Shown: positions 34,201 to 40,026, numbered from the stretch's first letter. The stretch: 64,000 nt of DNA from Antedon mediterranea (GCF_964355755.1 NC_092674.1:25594001-25658000); one strand, 5' to 3'. The notes: generated by a model not told the origin, from the letters alone. A program made the numbers and translations.

Positions 34201-36994
34201 TTTTTTAATAGAAATGCTTACTGGTGGCCCTATGTAAAAAGAAATAACAATTCCATACTAAAGCATTATTACCTGTAGTATCTGTATTTTGTTAGATTGA
34301 TGGTGCTAAAGATATGTCAAATAATAGTTCAGATTGTTTTTAAAATTAAATCATCAACATTTTTATTCCTTTATCAATATAAAAAACATATACAAATACA
34401 ATACAAATAATATGATAATGGAATGGGATACAAAATAAGCACAAGTGCTTTTAAGCATGTAACCCTAACAAAAAAGATCAAACATTAGTACTGTACAAAC
34501 AAAAAAGAACAAACCAAAATAACATAATGTGATTTACTTAACTTAAATATTTCTATTGTTATAATGCTGCTTTAATCTCTGTTTAAACAAACTTAGAGTG
34601 GGGGATTGTTTTATATAATCTGTTTAATTGTTCCAAATATGTGTTCCTTGGTAGGAAATACATTGCTGTCCAACTTTGGTGCATTTTAGTTGTGGACAGT
34701 AGTTTGACCTGTTTCTAGTTGAGTAATTATGGAATGAGGCAGATGTACTAAATAAGTTATTAAATGATTCAGGTAATAGATTATGTTTATTGATACATAA
34801 ATATAGCACTAAGCAGTGTGTTTCGTATAAAGATCAACAATATTTAATGTTTGGGTCAAAATAAAAAGTGAATGAGAAGGATGCCAAAATAGCTTTTTTT
34901 GGCTACCTTTATCTTGAGTTGCTGAATTAAAAAATGTTATGTGTTATTTTTTTTCGACCATCTTTCAGTTACCATTTAACAACATTTTGTGGCACCAAGA
35001 TTAAGCTGGAAAACAGAATATTAAAACCTTATAATGTTACACTTGATTTAGCCCATAATAATGTAGTACAAGATCGTTTGTGGTGTTTTTTTGTTGTTAG
35101 TTTTTAATTATTTATTCAAAAACACACAATAAAAATAATGTACAAAGTTCAGAAAGTTATCAGGTTTCAAATTTTAGATCAATGAGGCCCAACATTTAAT
35201 TATTTTATAGTAAATACAGGTATTAACTTCTTTTTTTTTTTTTAATAAAGATATGTGTACTGTATGAAAAAATGATAATTAAAAACTTTGATTTTAGATT
35301 CAAGATGTTGCTTGCAATTAGTATCGTCTACATCATGGTGATCCAATCAGCCGCTCAAGCGAAACCTGAAGCTTGTAATAGTTGTTGTAGTGCTGGGGTT
35401 CCTGGCATTCCAGGAAATCATGGTAATCCAGGCGCAATTGGACCACAAGGAATAAATGGAGAAAAGGGAATGAAAGGAGAATATGGACTGAAAGGAGAAC
35501 AAGGAATGAAAGGAGAACAAGGAATGAATGGTGAACATGGAATAAAAGGTGATCGAGGACCAGGGGGACCTCAAGGACCTATTGGGCTACCAGGTTCAAT
35601 TGCCGCAAAAGGTGAACAAACCAATATTACTAAATCAGCCTTTACAGTAGCTTTTAAAAGAAGCCTAGACCGTCCTACTGGCCCATTAATGTATGACACA
35701 ACAATTACAAATGTAGGAAGTCACTACAACACTGAAACAGGCAAGTTTGTCTGTGAAATTCCAGGTGTTTATGTATTTCAAGTCACGTCAGCAAAAGATG
35801 CAGGAACTGGTAGAGTAGGAACAAAAATGATGAGAAATGGAAACCAACAAGTTTCCACACTGTCACATTCTGATACATTTGATTCAGTAAGCACAATGGT
35901 GGTACTTGATTTAGTAGTAGGTGATGAAGTATGGACTGAGCCATTAAATACAATATATCATAACTATTACTATAGTAACAGAAATGGATATTGCTCATTC
36001 TCAGGTTTCTTACTTTATCCATCCTAAAGTTTCTACTCAACCAAGAAATAGAAAAATATTTTATCATGAATAACGATTCTTTACCACTAAGATTAAATAT
36101 ACCTAGGTAGAGTACGATGGAGGAATTCTAATAACTAATACTAACACTTAAATTGTACATTTCAGTATATTGCTGAAACAAATAAACATAAATCACTAGT
36201 ACTACTATAGTTAGTAAAGTTTTTCAATTAAAAACAATTTATTATATGCATGTTATGTTATTATAACCTAATAAAATAAATTCCAAGCCAAATAATCAGG
36301 ATTTTTTTTCATATCCCTTTATTGAGATTCAGGAGGATAACTTTAAATTTAACAGGAGCGTCTCAATTATCTTGAGACTTTGTGAGGTCTTACTGTACTT
36401 TGAAAAGATGTGTGATTATTACCTCAAGTAAATTGTCAGCATTTACAGGACCCTGACTACATTGTAGGCACAACAATACGTCTCTGCAGGTTTCTGTGAA
36501 GATGTCTTGTGGAAATGTGTGGATGACCTCAACGGCTTTTGAAAAACCTACATGCATGGAATAAACTTACATTCTAAAAATCAATTTACTTAGTTTATTT
36601 TCTATTTTTACGTACAAAGGTGATCTGTCATATACAGTGTTAACTGTTTTCTACGCACATTGATATAAAGCTAAATGAATTACTACTCTCGATCTGGGAC
36701 GGCTTATATTATTATTAGGCCGAAACGACTCGACAAACAATGACAGATTGGATCGTACTGCCGGTTCTACTCCTTTTATTTATACAGTATTTCCAGAGAG
36801 GTCGTGTGGCCTAGCTAGCCCCTAAGTGCTACACAGTAGGGCCTTCCCAGGTTAATAAGCTGTTTCGGTATCTAAAATACACATTTTTTAATATCTGGGA
36901 CTATTCTATATCTATAAAAAGTAAGAAGAAACCAGGTCTAGCTGAATTAATTGAATTTAATTCTACCTTTTGGTACGCATACAAGGATCGCCAT
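4246..36994 (-). CDS. COMMD6: COMM domain-containing protein 6 (Commander/CCC complex)
   Basis: Six exons join in phase: 36994-36967, 36547-36423, 6304-6228, 5767-5656, 5012-4812 and 4296-4246, giving 197 residues. COMMD6 is a subunit of the COMMD ring of Commander, which recycles endosomal cargo with Retriever and CCDC22/93. The C-terminal COMM domain is very clear: a DMRWKLGMAMSS stretch, SFEMTISEFQNF, and a short tail ending MLDTA. The N-terminal helical domain (exons 2-4) is retained, unlike the short human form. Exon 1 encodes only nine residues from a strong-context ATG in a CpG-rich patch. If exon 1 is wrong, an in-frame ATG at 36557 gives 191 residues. Intron 2 (6305-36422, 30.1 kb) contains the whole antisense C1q-collagen array. 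The splice across it joins ...NADNLLE to KLEEADV in phase 0. The COMM half is certain; exon 1 is the weakest call. Confidence 0.87.
4330..4420. repeat. Dispersed repeat fragment
   Basis: A segment around ggtggatctaggattttgaaatagg recurs with small changes at about 43025-43080 in a NAA15 intron, so both are pieces of one dispersed element. The type is not clear; a hAT-like element end is possible. Confidence 0.35.
4611..4766. repeat. Irregular minisatellite in COMMD6 last intron
   Basis: About five imperfect copies of a unit containing gctgatagacctata or gctgatagaactata, spaced 21-36 bases apart. Confidence 0.6.
6024..6136. repeat. MITE family 1, partial copy (COMMD6 intron 3)
   Basis: It carries tgtcaaactagtttga, then gtgatgtgcccaaatatgg, and ends with the complementary terminus agtgtagacagag. 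Related copies occur at 37.7, 44.6, 47.8, 50.8 and 60.9 kb. Confidence 0.65.
6967..7100 (+). promoter_or_regulatory. Unit 1 promoter and non-coding exon 1
   Basis: The TATA-like tatatacatataaatac is followed by a leader of about 90 bases ending in ctgg, with donor GTAAGT at 7101. The acceptor is ttttttaaacaaag, ending at 8225. The upstream part (agtttggcggacatc, near 6842) matches only unit 9, not the inner units. Transcript support is needed for the exact start. Confidence 0.5.
8238..9047 (+). CDS. C1q-collagen protein, unit 1 (LINE-modified C-terminus)
   Basis: A 269-residue secreted protein from a single coding exon. A signal peptide (MLLAISIIY onwards, from residue 12) is followed by mature EPEACNSCSAG with two cysteines, 31 uninterrupted Gly-X-Y triplets, a TNIT glycosylation sequon and a C1q head of about 125 residues. 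The head contains GKFVCEMPGVYVF and CSFSGFLLYP. Such proteins form trimers and often bundles, and act as soluble pattern-recognition or complement-like molecules; the ligand here is unknown. A LINE inserted just before the stop, so the protein ends YPLW where other units end YPS. The second in-frame ATG (codon 12) could also start translation. It differs from unit 6 by one residue (I/V in STMVILD). Confidence 0.9.
   Translation: MIIKNFDYRFNMLLAISIIYIMMMIQSAALAEPEACNSCSAGVPGIPGHHGNPGTIGPQGINGEKGMKGENGQQGMKGEKGLKGEQGMNGEQGLKGDNGKNGLDGIPGKLGPQGPRGPIGVPGSIGAKGEKGEQTNITKSAFTVAFKRSPGRPTGPLKYDTTITNVGSHYNTETGKFVCEMPGVYVFQVTSTKASGTGKVGTAMMRNGSRQVSTRTESDRFSSVSTMVILDLVVGDEVWTQPFNSAYNYYYSDSNGYCSFSGFLLYPLW
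9038..10301 (+). mobile_element. 5'-truncated non-LTR retrotransposon (LINE) with broken RT
   Basis: 1264 bases lie between target-site copies of tatcc (9033-9037 and 10302-10306), with a 3' tail of aaataaa repeats. It carries the C-terminal half of a reverse transcriptase: IDFTKAFDRVNH, SCGVPQGTKLGP and FVDDLTLGE, where YADD is more usual. The C-terminal part includes LEYACQVWHSSL and IQKRALRII. The frame breaks after FVDDLTL and again near 9800, so it is dead. The style is CR1/L2/Jockey-like; the clade is not resolved. The same insertion recurs in unit 6. Confidence 0.85.
10302..11480. other. Spacer between units 1 and 2
   Basis: This is the original 3' flank of unit 1 after the LINE, including aataaa signals near 10434, then the upstream flank of unit 2. 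The block ttgttgcgatactggccgg near 11373 marks the inner-unit promoter type. No gene is seen. Confidence 0.55.
11481..11603 (+). promoter_or_regulatory. Unit 2 promoter and non-coding exon 1
   Basis: TATA-like atttataaataca, then a leader ending in ttgg with donor GTAAGT at 11604. The intron runs to the acceptor aaacaaag just before 12760. Confidence 0.5.
12772..13614 (+). CDS. C1q-collagen protein, unit 2
   Basis: A 280-residue member of the same secreted family. It has a signal peptide to about residue 30, a CNSCC cysteine cluster (three cysteines), 35 Gly-X-Y triplets with an internally expanded GEQ/GLK segment, the TNIT sequon and a C1q head. Head variants include QKTSGPSK, RNGNRQVSTMTHSD, TEPFNSQY and YGHSNGYC, which separate it from units 1, 4 and 5 and tie it to unit 7. 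It ends YPS followed by TAA; units 3, 4, 5 and 8 use TAG. A tiny upstream ORF (ATG AAA AAA TGA) overlaps the start codon. Confidence 0.9.
   Translation: MIIKNFDYRFNMLLAISIIYIMVIQSAALAEPEACNSCCSAGVPGIPGHHGNPGAIGPQGINGEKGIKGEYGEQGMNGQHGMKGENGLKGEQGLKGEQGMNGEQGLKGDNGKNGLDGIPGKLGPQGPRGPIGLPGAIGAKGEKGEQTNITKSAFTVAFKRPPGRPNGPLKYDTTITNLGSHYNTETGKFVCEIPGVYVFQVTSQKTSGPSKVGTAMIRNGNRQVSTMTHSDTYSSVSTMVVLDLVVGDEVWTEPFNSQYNYYYGHSNGYCSFSGFLLYPS
13615..15075. other. Spacer between units 2 and 3
   Basis: The 3' flank of unit 2, then a stretch (about 13952-14400) absent from most spacers that begins like MITE family 2 (ttaaagatgtattgtccc) but lacks its right end, then unit-type upstream sequence. It is matched almost base for base by 30113-31577 after unit 7. 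Confidence 0.55.
15076..15600 (+). pseudogene. 5'-truncated C1q-collagen copy, unit 3
   Basis: An open frame of 174 residues contains 13 Gly-X-Y triplets, TNIT and a full C1q head (AKPSGTGK, RNGIIQVSTRTESD, TEPFGSSF). A deletion fused the far-upstream flank (gaggaaaagtattt) directly to the collagen stretch. The TATA box, 5' exon, intron, signal peptide and cysteine cluster are all gone. The ATG exists only because of the junction. Without a signal peptide the product could not follow the usual secretory route, so it is probably a pseudogene, but the head is intact and could donate sequence by gene conversion. Confidence 0.8.
15601..16771. other. Spacer between units 3 and 4
   Basis: Standard 3' flank with aataaa signals followed by the inner-type upstream flank. 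No gene or extra insertion is seen. Confidence 0.5.
16772..16894 (+). promoter_or_regulatory. Unit 4 promoter and non-coding exon 1
   Basis: TATA-like atttataaataca and a leader with donor GTAAGT at 16895; acceptor aaacaaag just before 18057. Confidence 0.5.
18069..18875 (+). CDS. C1q-collagen protein, unit 4
   Basis: A 268-residue secreted member with signal peptide, CNSCC cluster, 31 uninterrupted Gly-X-Y triplets, TNIT sequon and C1q head. The head is mosaic. QKTSGTG resembles units 2 and 7, RNGIIQVSTRTESD and TEPFGSS resemble unit 3, and SDTYSS is shared with unit 5. The collagen segment has the same triplet order as units 1 and 6. The upstream part of its intron (about 17690-17930) diverges from the other inner units and resembles unit 9. 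Confidence 0.9.
   Translation: MIIKNFDYRFNMLLAISIIYIMVIQSAALAEPEACNSCCSAGVPGIPGHHGNPGTIGPQGINGEKGMKGENGQQGMKGEKGLKGEQGMNGEQGLKGDNGKNGLDGIPGKLGPQGPRGPIGLPGSIGAKGEKGEQTNITKSAFTVAFKRSPGRPTGPLKYDTTITNVGSHYNTETGKFVCEIPGVYVFQVTSQKTSGTGRVGTTMMRNGIIQVSTRTESDTYSSVSTMVILDLVVGDEVWTEPFGSSYNYYYSNSYGYCSFSGFLLYPS
18876..20046. other. Spacer between units 4 and 5
   Basis: Standard 3' flank, aataaa signals near 18995, then inner-type upstream flank. No gene is seen. Confidence 0.5.
20047..20170 (+). promoter_or_regulatory. Unit 5 promoter and non-coding exon 1
   Basis: TATA-like attaataaataca (a variant shared with unit 7) and a leader with donor GTAAGT at 20171; acceptor just before 21305. Confidence 0.45.
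21317..22168 (+). CDS. C1q-collagen protein, unit 5 (longest collagen stalk)
   Basis: At 283 residues this is the longest copy. The signal peptide runs to about residue 30. Cys35, Cys38 and Cys39 form the N-terminal cluster. 36 Gly-X-Y triplets span about 42-149, TNIT follows at 150-153, and the C1q head fills the rest. Head variants are AKDAGTGK (as in unit 9), RNGSRQVSTRTESD (as in units 1 and 6) and TQPFYSAY. Its collagen combines the GEYGEQGMNGQHG block of units 2 and 7 with the GENGQQGMKGEKG block of units 1, 4 and 6. Confidence 0.9.
   Translation: MIIKNFDYRFNMLLAISIIYIMVIQSAALAEPEACNSCCSAGVPGIPGHHGNPGAIGPQGINGEKGIKGEYGEQGMNGQHGMKGENGQQGMKGEKGLKGEQGMNGEQGLKGDNGKNGLDGIPGKLGPQGPRGPIGLPGSIGAKGEKGEQTNITKSAFTVAFKRSPGRPTGPLKYDTTITNVGSHYNTETGKFVCEIPGVYVFQVTSAKDAGTGKVGTAMMRNGSRQVSTRTESDTYSSVSTMMILDLVVGDEVWTQPFYSAYNYYYSDSNGYCSFSGFLLYPS
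22169..23339. other. Spacer between units 5 and 6
   Basis: Standard 3' flank and inner-type upstream flank. No gene is seen. Confidence 0.5.
23340..23463 (+). promoter_or_regulatory. Unit 6 promoter and non-coding exon 1
   Basis: TATA-like atttataaataca and a leader ending ctgg, as in unit 1, with donor GTAAGT at 23464; acceptor just before 24591. Confidence 0.5.
24603..25412 (+). CDS. C1q-collagen protein, unit 6 (LINE-modified C-terminus)
   Basis: 269 residues, differing from unit 1 at one residue. It has the same two-cysteine CNSC cluster, 31 triplets, TNIT sequon and C1q head, and the same LINE-derived C-terminal LW. It is the block-duplication partner of unit 1. The downstream LINE removes the normal 3' flank from immediately after the stop, so message processing may differ from the other units. 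Confidence 0.9.
   Translation: MIIKNFDYRFNMLLAISIIYIMMMIQSAALAEPEACNSCSAGVPGIPGHHGNPGTIGPQGINGEKGMKGENGQQGMKGEKGLKGEQGMNGEQGLKGDNGKNGLDGIPGKLGPQGPRGPIGVPGSIGAKGEKGEQTNITKSAFTVAFKRSPGRPTGPLKYDTTITNVGSHYNTETGKFVCEMPGVYVFQVTSTKASGTGKVGTAMMRNGSRQVSTRTESDRFSSVSTMVVLDLVVGDEVWTQPFNSAYNYYYSDSNGYCSFSGFLLYPLW
25403..26666 (+). mobile_element. Same 5'-truncated LINE, duplicated copy
   Basis: Again 1264 bases, at the same position of the C1q unit, with the same tatcc flanks (right copy 26667-26671), the same frame breaks and the same tail. It differs from 9038-10301 by only a few substitutions, so it was copied with the unit and not inserted independently. Confidence 0.85.
26667..27851. other. Spacer between units 6 and 7
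   Basis: The counterpart of the unit 1-2 spacer. It holds 3' flank and inner-type upstream flank with no gene. Confidence 0.5.
27852..27976 (+). promoter_or_regulatory. Unit 7 promoter and non-coding exon 1
   Basis: TATA-like attaataaataca and a leader with donor GTAAGT at 27977. The intron is longer than usual because of an (AAT)n run near 28021-28068 and the 119-base duplication at 28906-29143. Confidence 0.45.
28906..29143. repeat. 119-base direct duplication in unit 7 intron
   Basis: The segment starting gttacacttgatttggctc at 28906 is repeated from 29025, apparently without change, and includes the tgcttgcag tract. Other units have one copy. Confidence 0.85.
29267..30112 (+). CDS. C1q-collagen protein, unit 7 (interrupted collagen)
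   Basis: 281 residues with signal peptide, a two-cysteine CNSC cluster, collagen, TNIT and a C1q head close to unit 2 (RNGNRQVSTMTH, TEPFNSQY). A 3-base loss turns GENGQQGMK into GENGQGMK, so one Gly-X-Y triplet lacks its third residue. Such breaks put a flexible kink in C1q and mannose-binding-lectin stalks. The stop is TAA as in unit 2. The frame is otherwise intact. Confidence 0.9.
   Translation: MIIKNFDYRFNMLLAISIIYIMVIQSAALAEPEACNSCSAGVPGIPGHHGNPGAIGPQGINGEKGIKGEYGEQGMNGQHGMKGENGQGMKGEKGLKGEQGMNGEQGLKGDNGKNGLDGIPGKLGPQGPRGPIGLPGAIGAKGEKGEQTNITKSAFTVAFKRPPGRPTGPLKYDTTITNLGSHYNTETGKFVCEIPGVYVFQVTSQKTSGTSKVGTAMIRNGNRQVSTMTHFDTYSSVSTMVVLDLVVGDEVWTEPFNSQYNYYYSDSNGYCSFSGFLLYPS
30113..31577. 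other. Spacer between units 7 and 8
   Basis: Nearly identical to 13615-15075, including the one-ended MITE family 2 start at about 30442. No gene is seen. Confidence 0.55.
31578..31879 (+). pseudogene. Doubly deleted C1q-collagen copy, unit 8
   Basis: It shares the 5' truncation junction of unit 3 (aagtatttatgggtgataatgg). A second deletion of a little over 200 bases inside the head joins cctac to atacttgatttag and shifts the frame, giving a stop at 31767-31769. The last head segment (VVGDEVWTQPFNS to CSFSGFL) persists in another frame up to 31879. It cannot encode a C1q domain. Confidence 0.88.
31880..33420. other. Spacer between units 8 and 9
   Basis: Standard 3' flank interrupted by a LINE tail (32564-32912). 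The outer-type upstream flank follows, with agtttggcggaaatc near 33306 as in unit 1. No gene is seen. Confidence 0.5.
32564..32912 (+). mobile_element. LINE 3' end with (AATC)n tail
   Basis: This 349-base insert sits between caaag target-site copies (32559-32563 and 32913-32917). Its start still reads as the C-terminus of an RT-type ORF (FKIKLKEYFNNEQL) followed by a 3' UTR and a tail of aatc repeats. It is absent from the matching place in other units, so it is younger than the array. Confidence 0.7.
33421..33552 (+). promoter_or_regulatory. Unit 9 promoter and non-coding exon 1
   Basis: TATA-like tatatacatataaatac, as in unit 1, and a leader with donor GTAAGT at 33553. An (AAT)n run follows at about 33592-33640. 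The intron is enlarged by an antisense LINE; the acceptor is tttaataaag, ending at 35250. Confidence 0.5.
34342..34882 (-). mobile_element. Antisense LINE 3' fragment in unit 9 intron
   Basis: It lies between ttcagattgttttta and gccaaaatagc, which are adjacent in unit 4. On the minus strand it encodes the end of an RT-type protein (YCPQLKCTKVGQQC, GTHIWNNL) followed by a 3' UTR. The same 3' UTR occurs in plus orientation at 44337-44586. Confidence 0.7.
35272..36027 (+). CDS. C1q-collagen protein, unit 9 (divergent copy)
   Basis: 251 residues, the most divergent member. It has the signal peptide, a CNSCC cluster and a shorter collagen of about 23 triplets containing GLKGEQGMKGEQ and GDRGPGGPQG. 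A Gly-to-Ala change (GSI AAK GEQ) breaks the last triplets. The TNIT sequon is kept. The C1q head has its own variants (RSLDRPTG, RNGNQQVSTLSHSD, TEPLNTIYHNYYYSN). With unit 1 it shares the outer-type promoter flank, so units 1 and 9 probably bracket the original locus and the inner units arose between them. Confidence 0.9.
   Translation: MIIKNFDFRFKMLLAISIVYIMVIQSAAQAKPEACNSCCSAGVPGIPGNHGNPGAIGPQGINGEKGMKGEYGLKGEQGMKGEQGMNGEHGIKGDRGPGGPQGPIGLPGSIAAKGEQTNITKSAFTVAFKRSLDRPTGPLMYDTTITNVGSHYNTETGKFVCEIPGVYVFQVTSAKDAGTGRVGTKMMRNGNQQVSTLSHSDTFDSVSTMVVLDLVVGDEVWTEPLNTIYHNYYYSNRNGYCSFSGFLLYPS
36028..36422. other. Right edge of the array
   Basis: The 3' flank of unit 9 (cctaggtagagtac, as after units 2 and 7), decaying into unrelated sequence before COMMD6 exon 2. 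No gene is seen. Confidence 0.5.
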
Positions 36995-37656
36995 GTTTCG
37001 TCCGCCGACGCGTGAGGATGATATCATAGGGCGCCCTCTATGTTATCAGTTCTTTCTTACTGCTGCTCACAAGTTACACTTTACAGTGAGTATCAAACTG
37101 GTGGATGTACGAAAAAAAAAGCTGCACTTTGGTGTAATATTTTGCACCAGCAAAAACATGTGAAAAAGATGTTACTCTTTAGCTTTATAAATAGTGTTGG
37201 CTTTTTAAGTAAAAACAAAACAATTTTTTTCTTAAGAATGGTGGTTTTTATTTCTTTCGTTTGAGAACAATGCATAACATAACGAATCGGTCTTGGTCTA
37301 TAAAAAAAAAATCAAAAAAAAAATCAGAACTTAATGTTTTAGAAACAATTTCATATCAACACATTTTAATGCATATTGTGTGCAACATGTTCTACATATA
37401 GAAATGTGTCTCTATTCTGAATAATATATGTACTGAAATATGGATGGTATATATCTAGTTGCACATATGAAAAAGGCGTAATGAATCGGTTTTGGATTAA
37501 GGACGGGAATACATTAATTAAAAACATTGTCTCCGGGAAAACTAAATACAATATAAAATGGAGGTTGTATATTTGACACCGAGTGCTGTATATTTTTCAC
37601 TTGCCAGCAAAACTAAGTCTAGTCGGGTGTAAAAATTTAATCTTAAGGCCTATATA

Positions 37657-37800
37657 GTCTGTCTACACTATCAAACTAGTTTGACAAAGAAAGGGTAATG
37701 TGCCCAAATATGGTAGTGATATGCCCACATATGGTAGTGATATGACATCATTATTTCCATATATGGGCACATCACATTTTGTTGTCGCATAAAGTTACAT
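37657..37800. repeat. MITE family 1 copy
   Basis: The left terminus gtctacactatcaaactagt is intact. Then come three copies of an atatggtagtgatatg-type motif and gggcacatcacattttgttg. The right terminus is eroded. Confidence 0.65.
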
Positions 37801-39286
37801 TACAACCATAACTTTGTATGTCAAAGACCAATGGCCGTTTTTACCAATTACACTGAAGTTAGATATTTCACTTAACTTAATAAATATTTCAGTATTTCCC
37901 TAAAATTGTATTCACTTAGATAGGAGAGTTTAATTTTAAGGGTGTTTCCTTAGAATAGCCTAAGTGCGAATGGCAAAGACGGCCACAGATTCCTTGTCTT
38001 TAGAGGCATGTTCATCACACACACAAATGTTTATTTTGGATTCTGTAATCAAAACATACGAGTGAATGCAGCACATGAACATTTAATATATTGTATTATG
38101 TAACACCTAAATAAATTCCTGTCATTTGATTGGACGATTGTGGGTTACATGGTGTGCAATAGTACGCACTATCCAATCACCGGACCTAATCAGAGCTTAG
38201 TGTGAACATTTCTTAACATAATATAGTCTTTGATATACACAGTCTGGCAAAAATCATAAATATGGAGTAAATTCAATCCAGCACATTTTTCTTTAAAACA
38301 GATTTGACAAAATTAACTCAAAGTTAAAACTATGTTACATGTTTTTAATTCTGTTGATTTTAACAAATCGAATGTTTTTTGATAGCCTATAGCAATTTAT
38401 GAAATAAATAATCATTTTATTTTTTTGTATTACAAACAGAATCACCACTGCAATCATTAAAATACATCTGCCTCAATAACACTGAATGTTTCAATTTGAA
38501 ATCTCTCATCTAAAAATCACAGTTAATGTAGTTATTCTACTTTCATTTCTAAAAAAATTGCTATTGTTGGATACAGAAATTTCAACACAAAATACAAGTC
38601 TGTAACCTGTACAAAAACACAACATCAGCAACAATTTTTGGTTATTTTCTACGAAAAAATGTGAATATTGGGAATTCTTTCAAAAAATTCATACAAATAC
38701 TACACTGCATTTCAGCCTGCCATTCACACTATGATTCAGTATGATGCTCAGAAAAAAAAAATCATTACTGTGTATTGAGCTAACTGAATGACATACATAC
38801 ATATACTCATACCATACTCATTTTTCAATAGGTTTTTTTTCTCTAGCCTTTTTTCAATTGAGCTATACCTGGATGGCCTATTACATAGATATGGAAATCT
38901 TCTAGAGTTGTGTTCTATATATGAAATTGTCAATATTATTGAAATAAACAACTATGCTTTTTTTTAGGCTATCCTGGAAAATCTTTTATAAATGTATTTG
39001 ATCAGTAGTATCACTTCGTATGTATTTTTTATGATTTTCCAAAAAATTCAAATCAAATTAATTAAAATTGCTATGGAATGTTAGCACAGATATAAATTAG
39101 CATGCATGGTATAAAATACGATTTTGTTTGTAACATGGCCCAATATTAGGTTTACTAATTCCTCTATGTTTGAAAAATTGCCAATGTAAACATTTCAAAA
39201 CCACCATAAAGGCTGTGAAAAAAATTTATTTTCTTTTTCGCTGTAATGAGAGCATGTATAATTGGGATAATGCATGAATTTGAAAA

Positions 39287-39615
39287 TTAAAGATGTATTG
39301 TCACCCAAAAACATGAAAAATGAAGATTATTTAAATCAGACTTTGAATATGTTATTTTGTAGTTTTAATAAAGTTAATAAGTTCCATAGAAAAAAAAAAT
39401 GTTTTCACTTATAAAATGACAAAATAAATGGTCAAATTCAACCAAAAACCCATTGGCTGGCAGCCAATTTGACCAAAGTACAGTTTTTTCAGGTAAATAC
39501 ATTTTTTTTCGATCAAATTTTTGGTGAAAGTGGATAACCATTATGTTACATTCAAATGGCATATTAAAAAAAAAATTGTACAAATTATTTTTTCAGGGGA
39601 ACAATACATCTTTAA
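39287..39615. repeat. MITE family 2, complete copy
   Basis: About 329 bases with termini ttaaagatgtattgtc and gaacaatacatctttaa. A near copy is at 62036-62363 and half copies at 48816, 13952 and 30442. It has no coding capacity. Confidence 0.75.
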
Positions 39616-39789
39616 CCGATAGGTAATTAATTGATAGGTAAGTAGATACTTAGTTTGAAATATGTTGGAAACATTCACTTTATGTTGCTAAGTTTACTAT
39701 GCGATAAAGTGCATTATCACACATTTGTTACCCAACACTAACCAGTAATACCAGTAAAATGGTGTTAATACGAACACCAGAAACATAGT

Positions 39790-39915
39790 GTCAAGAAACA
39801 CTAACATCAGTAATATGATGTTAAGTAACACTAACATCAGTAATATGATGTTAAGTAACACTAACATCAGTAATATAAGTAACACTAACATCGGTAATGT
39901 GATGTTTAAGTAACA
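39790..39915. repeat. 30-base minisatellite downstream of NAA15
   Basis: About four copies of a unit containing gtaacactaacatcagtaat; the ctaacatcag core recurs at 39801, 39831 and 39861. Confidence 0.8.
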
Positions 39916-40026
39916 CTAGTACATGATGTATGTTACATAATACCAGCCACAGTGCTAAGATACACAGTCCATAGGTTAAACACTGTTCATACAGTGTTAA
40001 CTAACACTAACAAAGGTCCTTTTTCA

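Larger units (their letters stand above)
6370..36310 (+). repeat. Tandem array of nine collagen/C1q gene units
   Basis: A unit of about 3.25 kb (promoter, 5' exon, intron, coding exon, 3' flank) repeats nine times head to tail. It begins within 100 bases of COMMD6 exon 3 and ends within 150 bases of COMMD6 exon 2. Units 1 and 6 are about 1.26 kb longer because of a LINE. Units 3 and 8 lack the promoter, 5' exon, intron and first half of the coding exon. Offsets between paired units (1/6: 16365; 2/7: 16495; 3/8: 16502) show one multi-unit block duplication. The spacers hold only 3' flank, the next unit's promoter and inserted elements; no other gene is seen in them. Confidence 0.9.
36995..40026. 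other. COMMD6 promoter and NAA15 3' intergenic region
   Basis: The first 60 bases are CpG-containing (gtccgccgacgcgtgagg; gggcgccc) and probably hold the COMMD6 transcription start. The rest is AT-rich with MITE copies at 37657-37800 and 39287-39615 and a minisatellite at 39790-39915. The direct repeats near 37284 and 37480 (aatcggt, ttttggat) have no clear role. No gene is seen. Confidence 0.5.

Noticed and set aside
36555-36557. ATG at 36557 as the COMMD6 start
   Set aside because: Possible, but it has an in-frame TAA four codons upstream and no promoter-like sequence near it. The 36994 start has CpG-rich surroundings, a strong context and matching splice phase. Kept only as an alternative.
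39697-39891. Leu/Ile-rich minus-strand frame downstream of NAA15
   Set aside because: It is a reading of the 30-base minisatellite.
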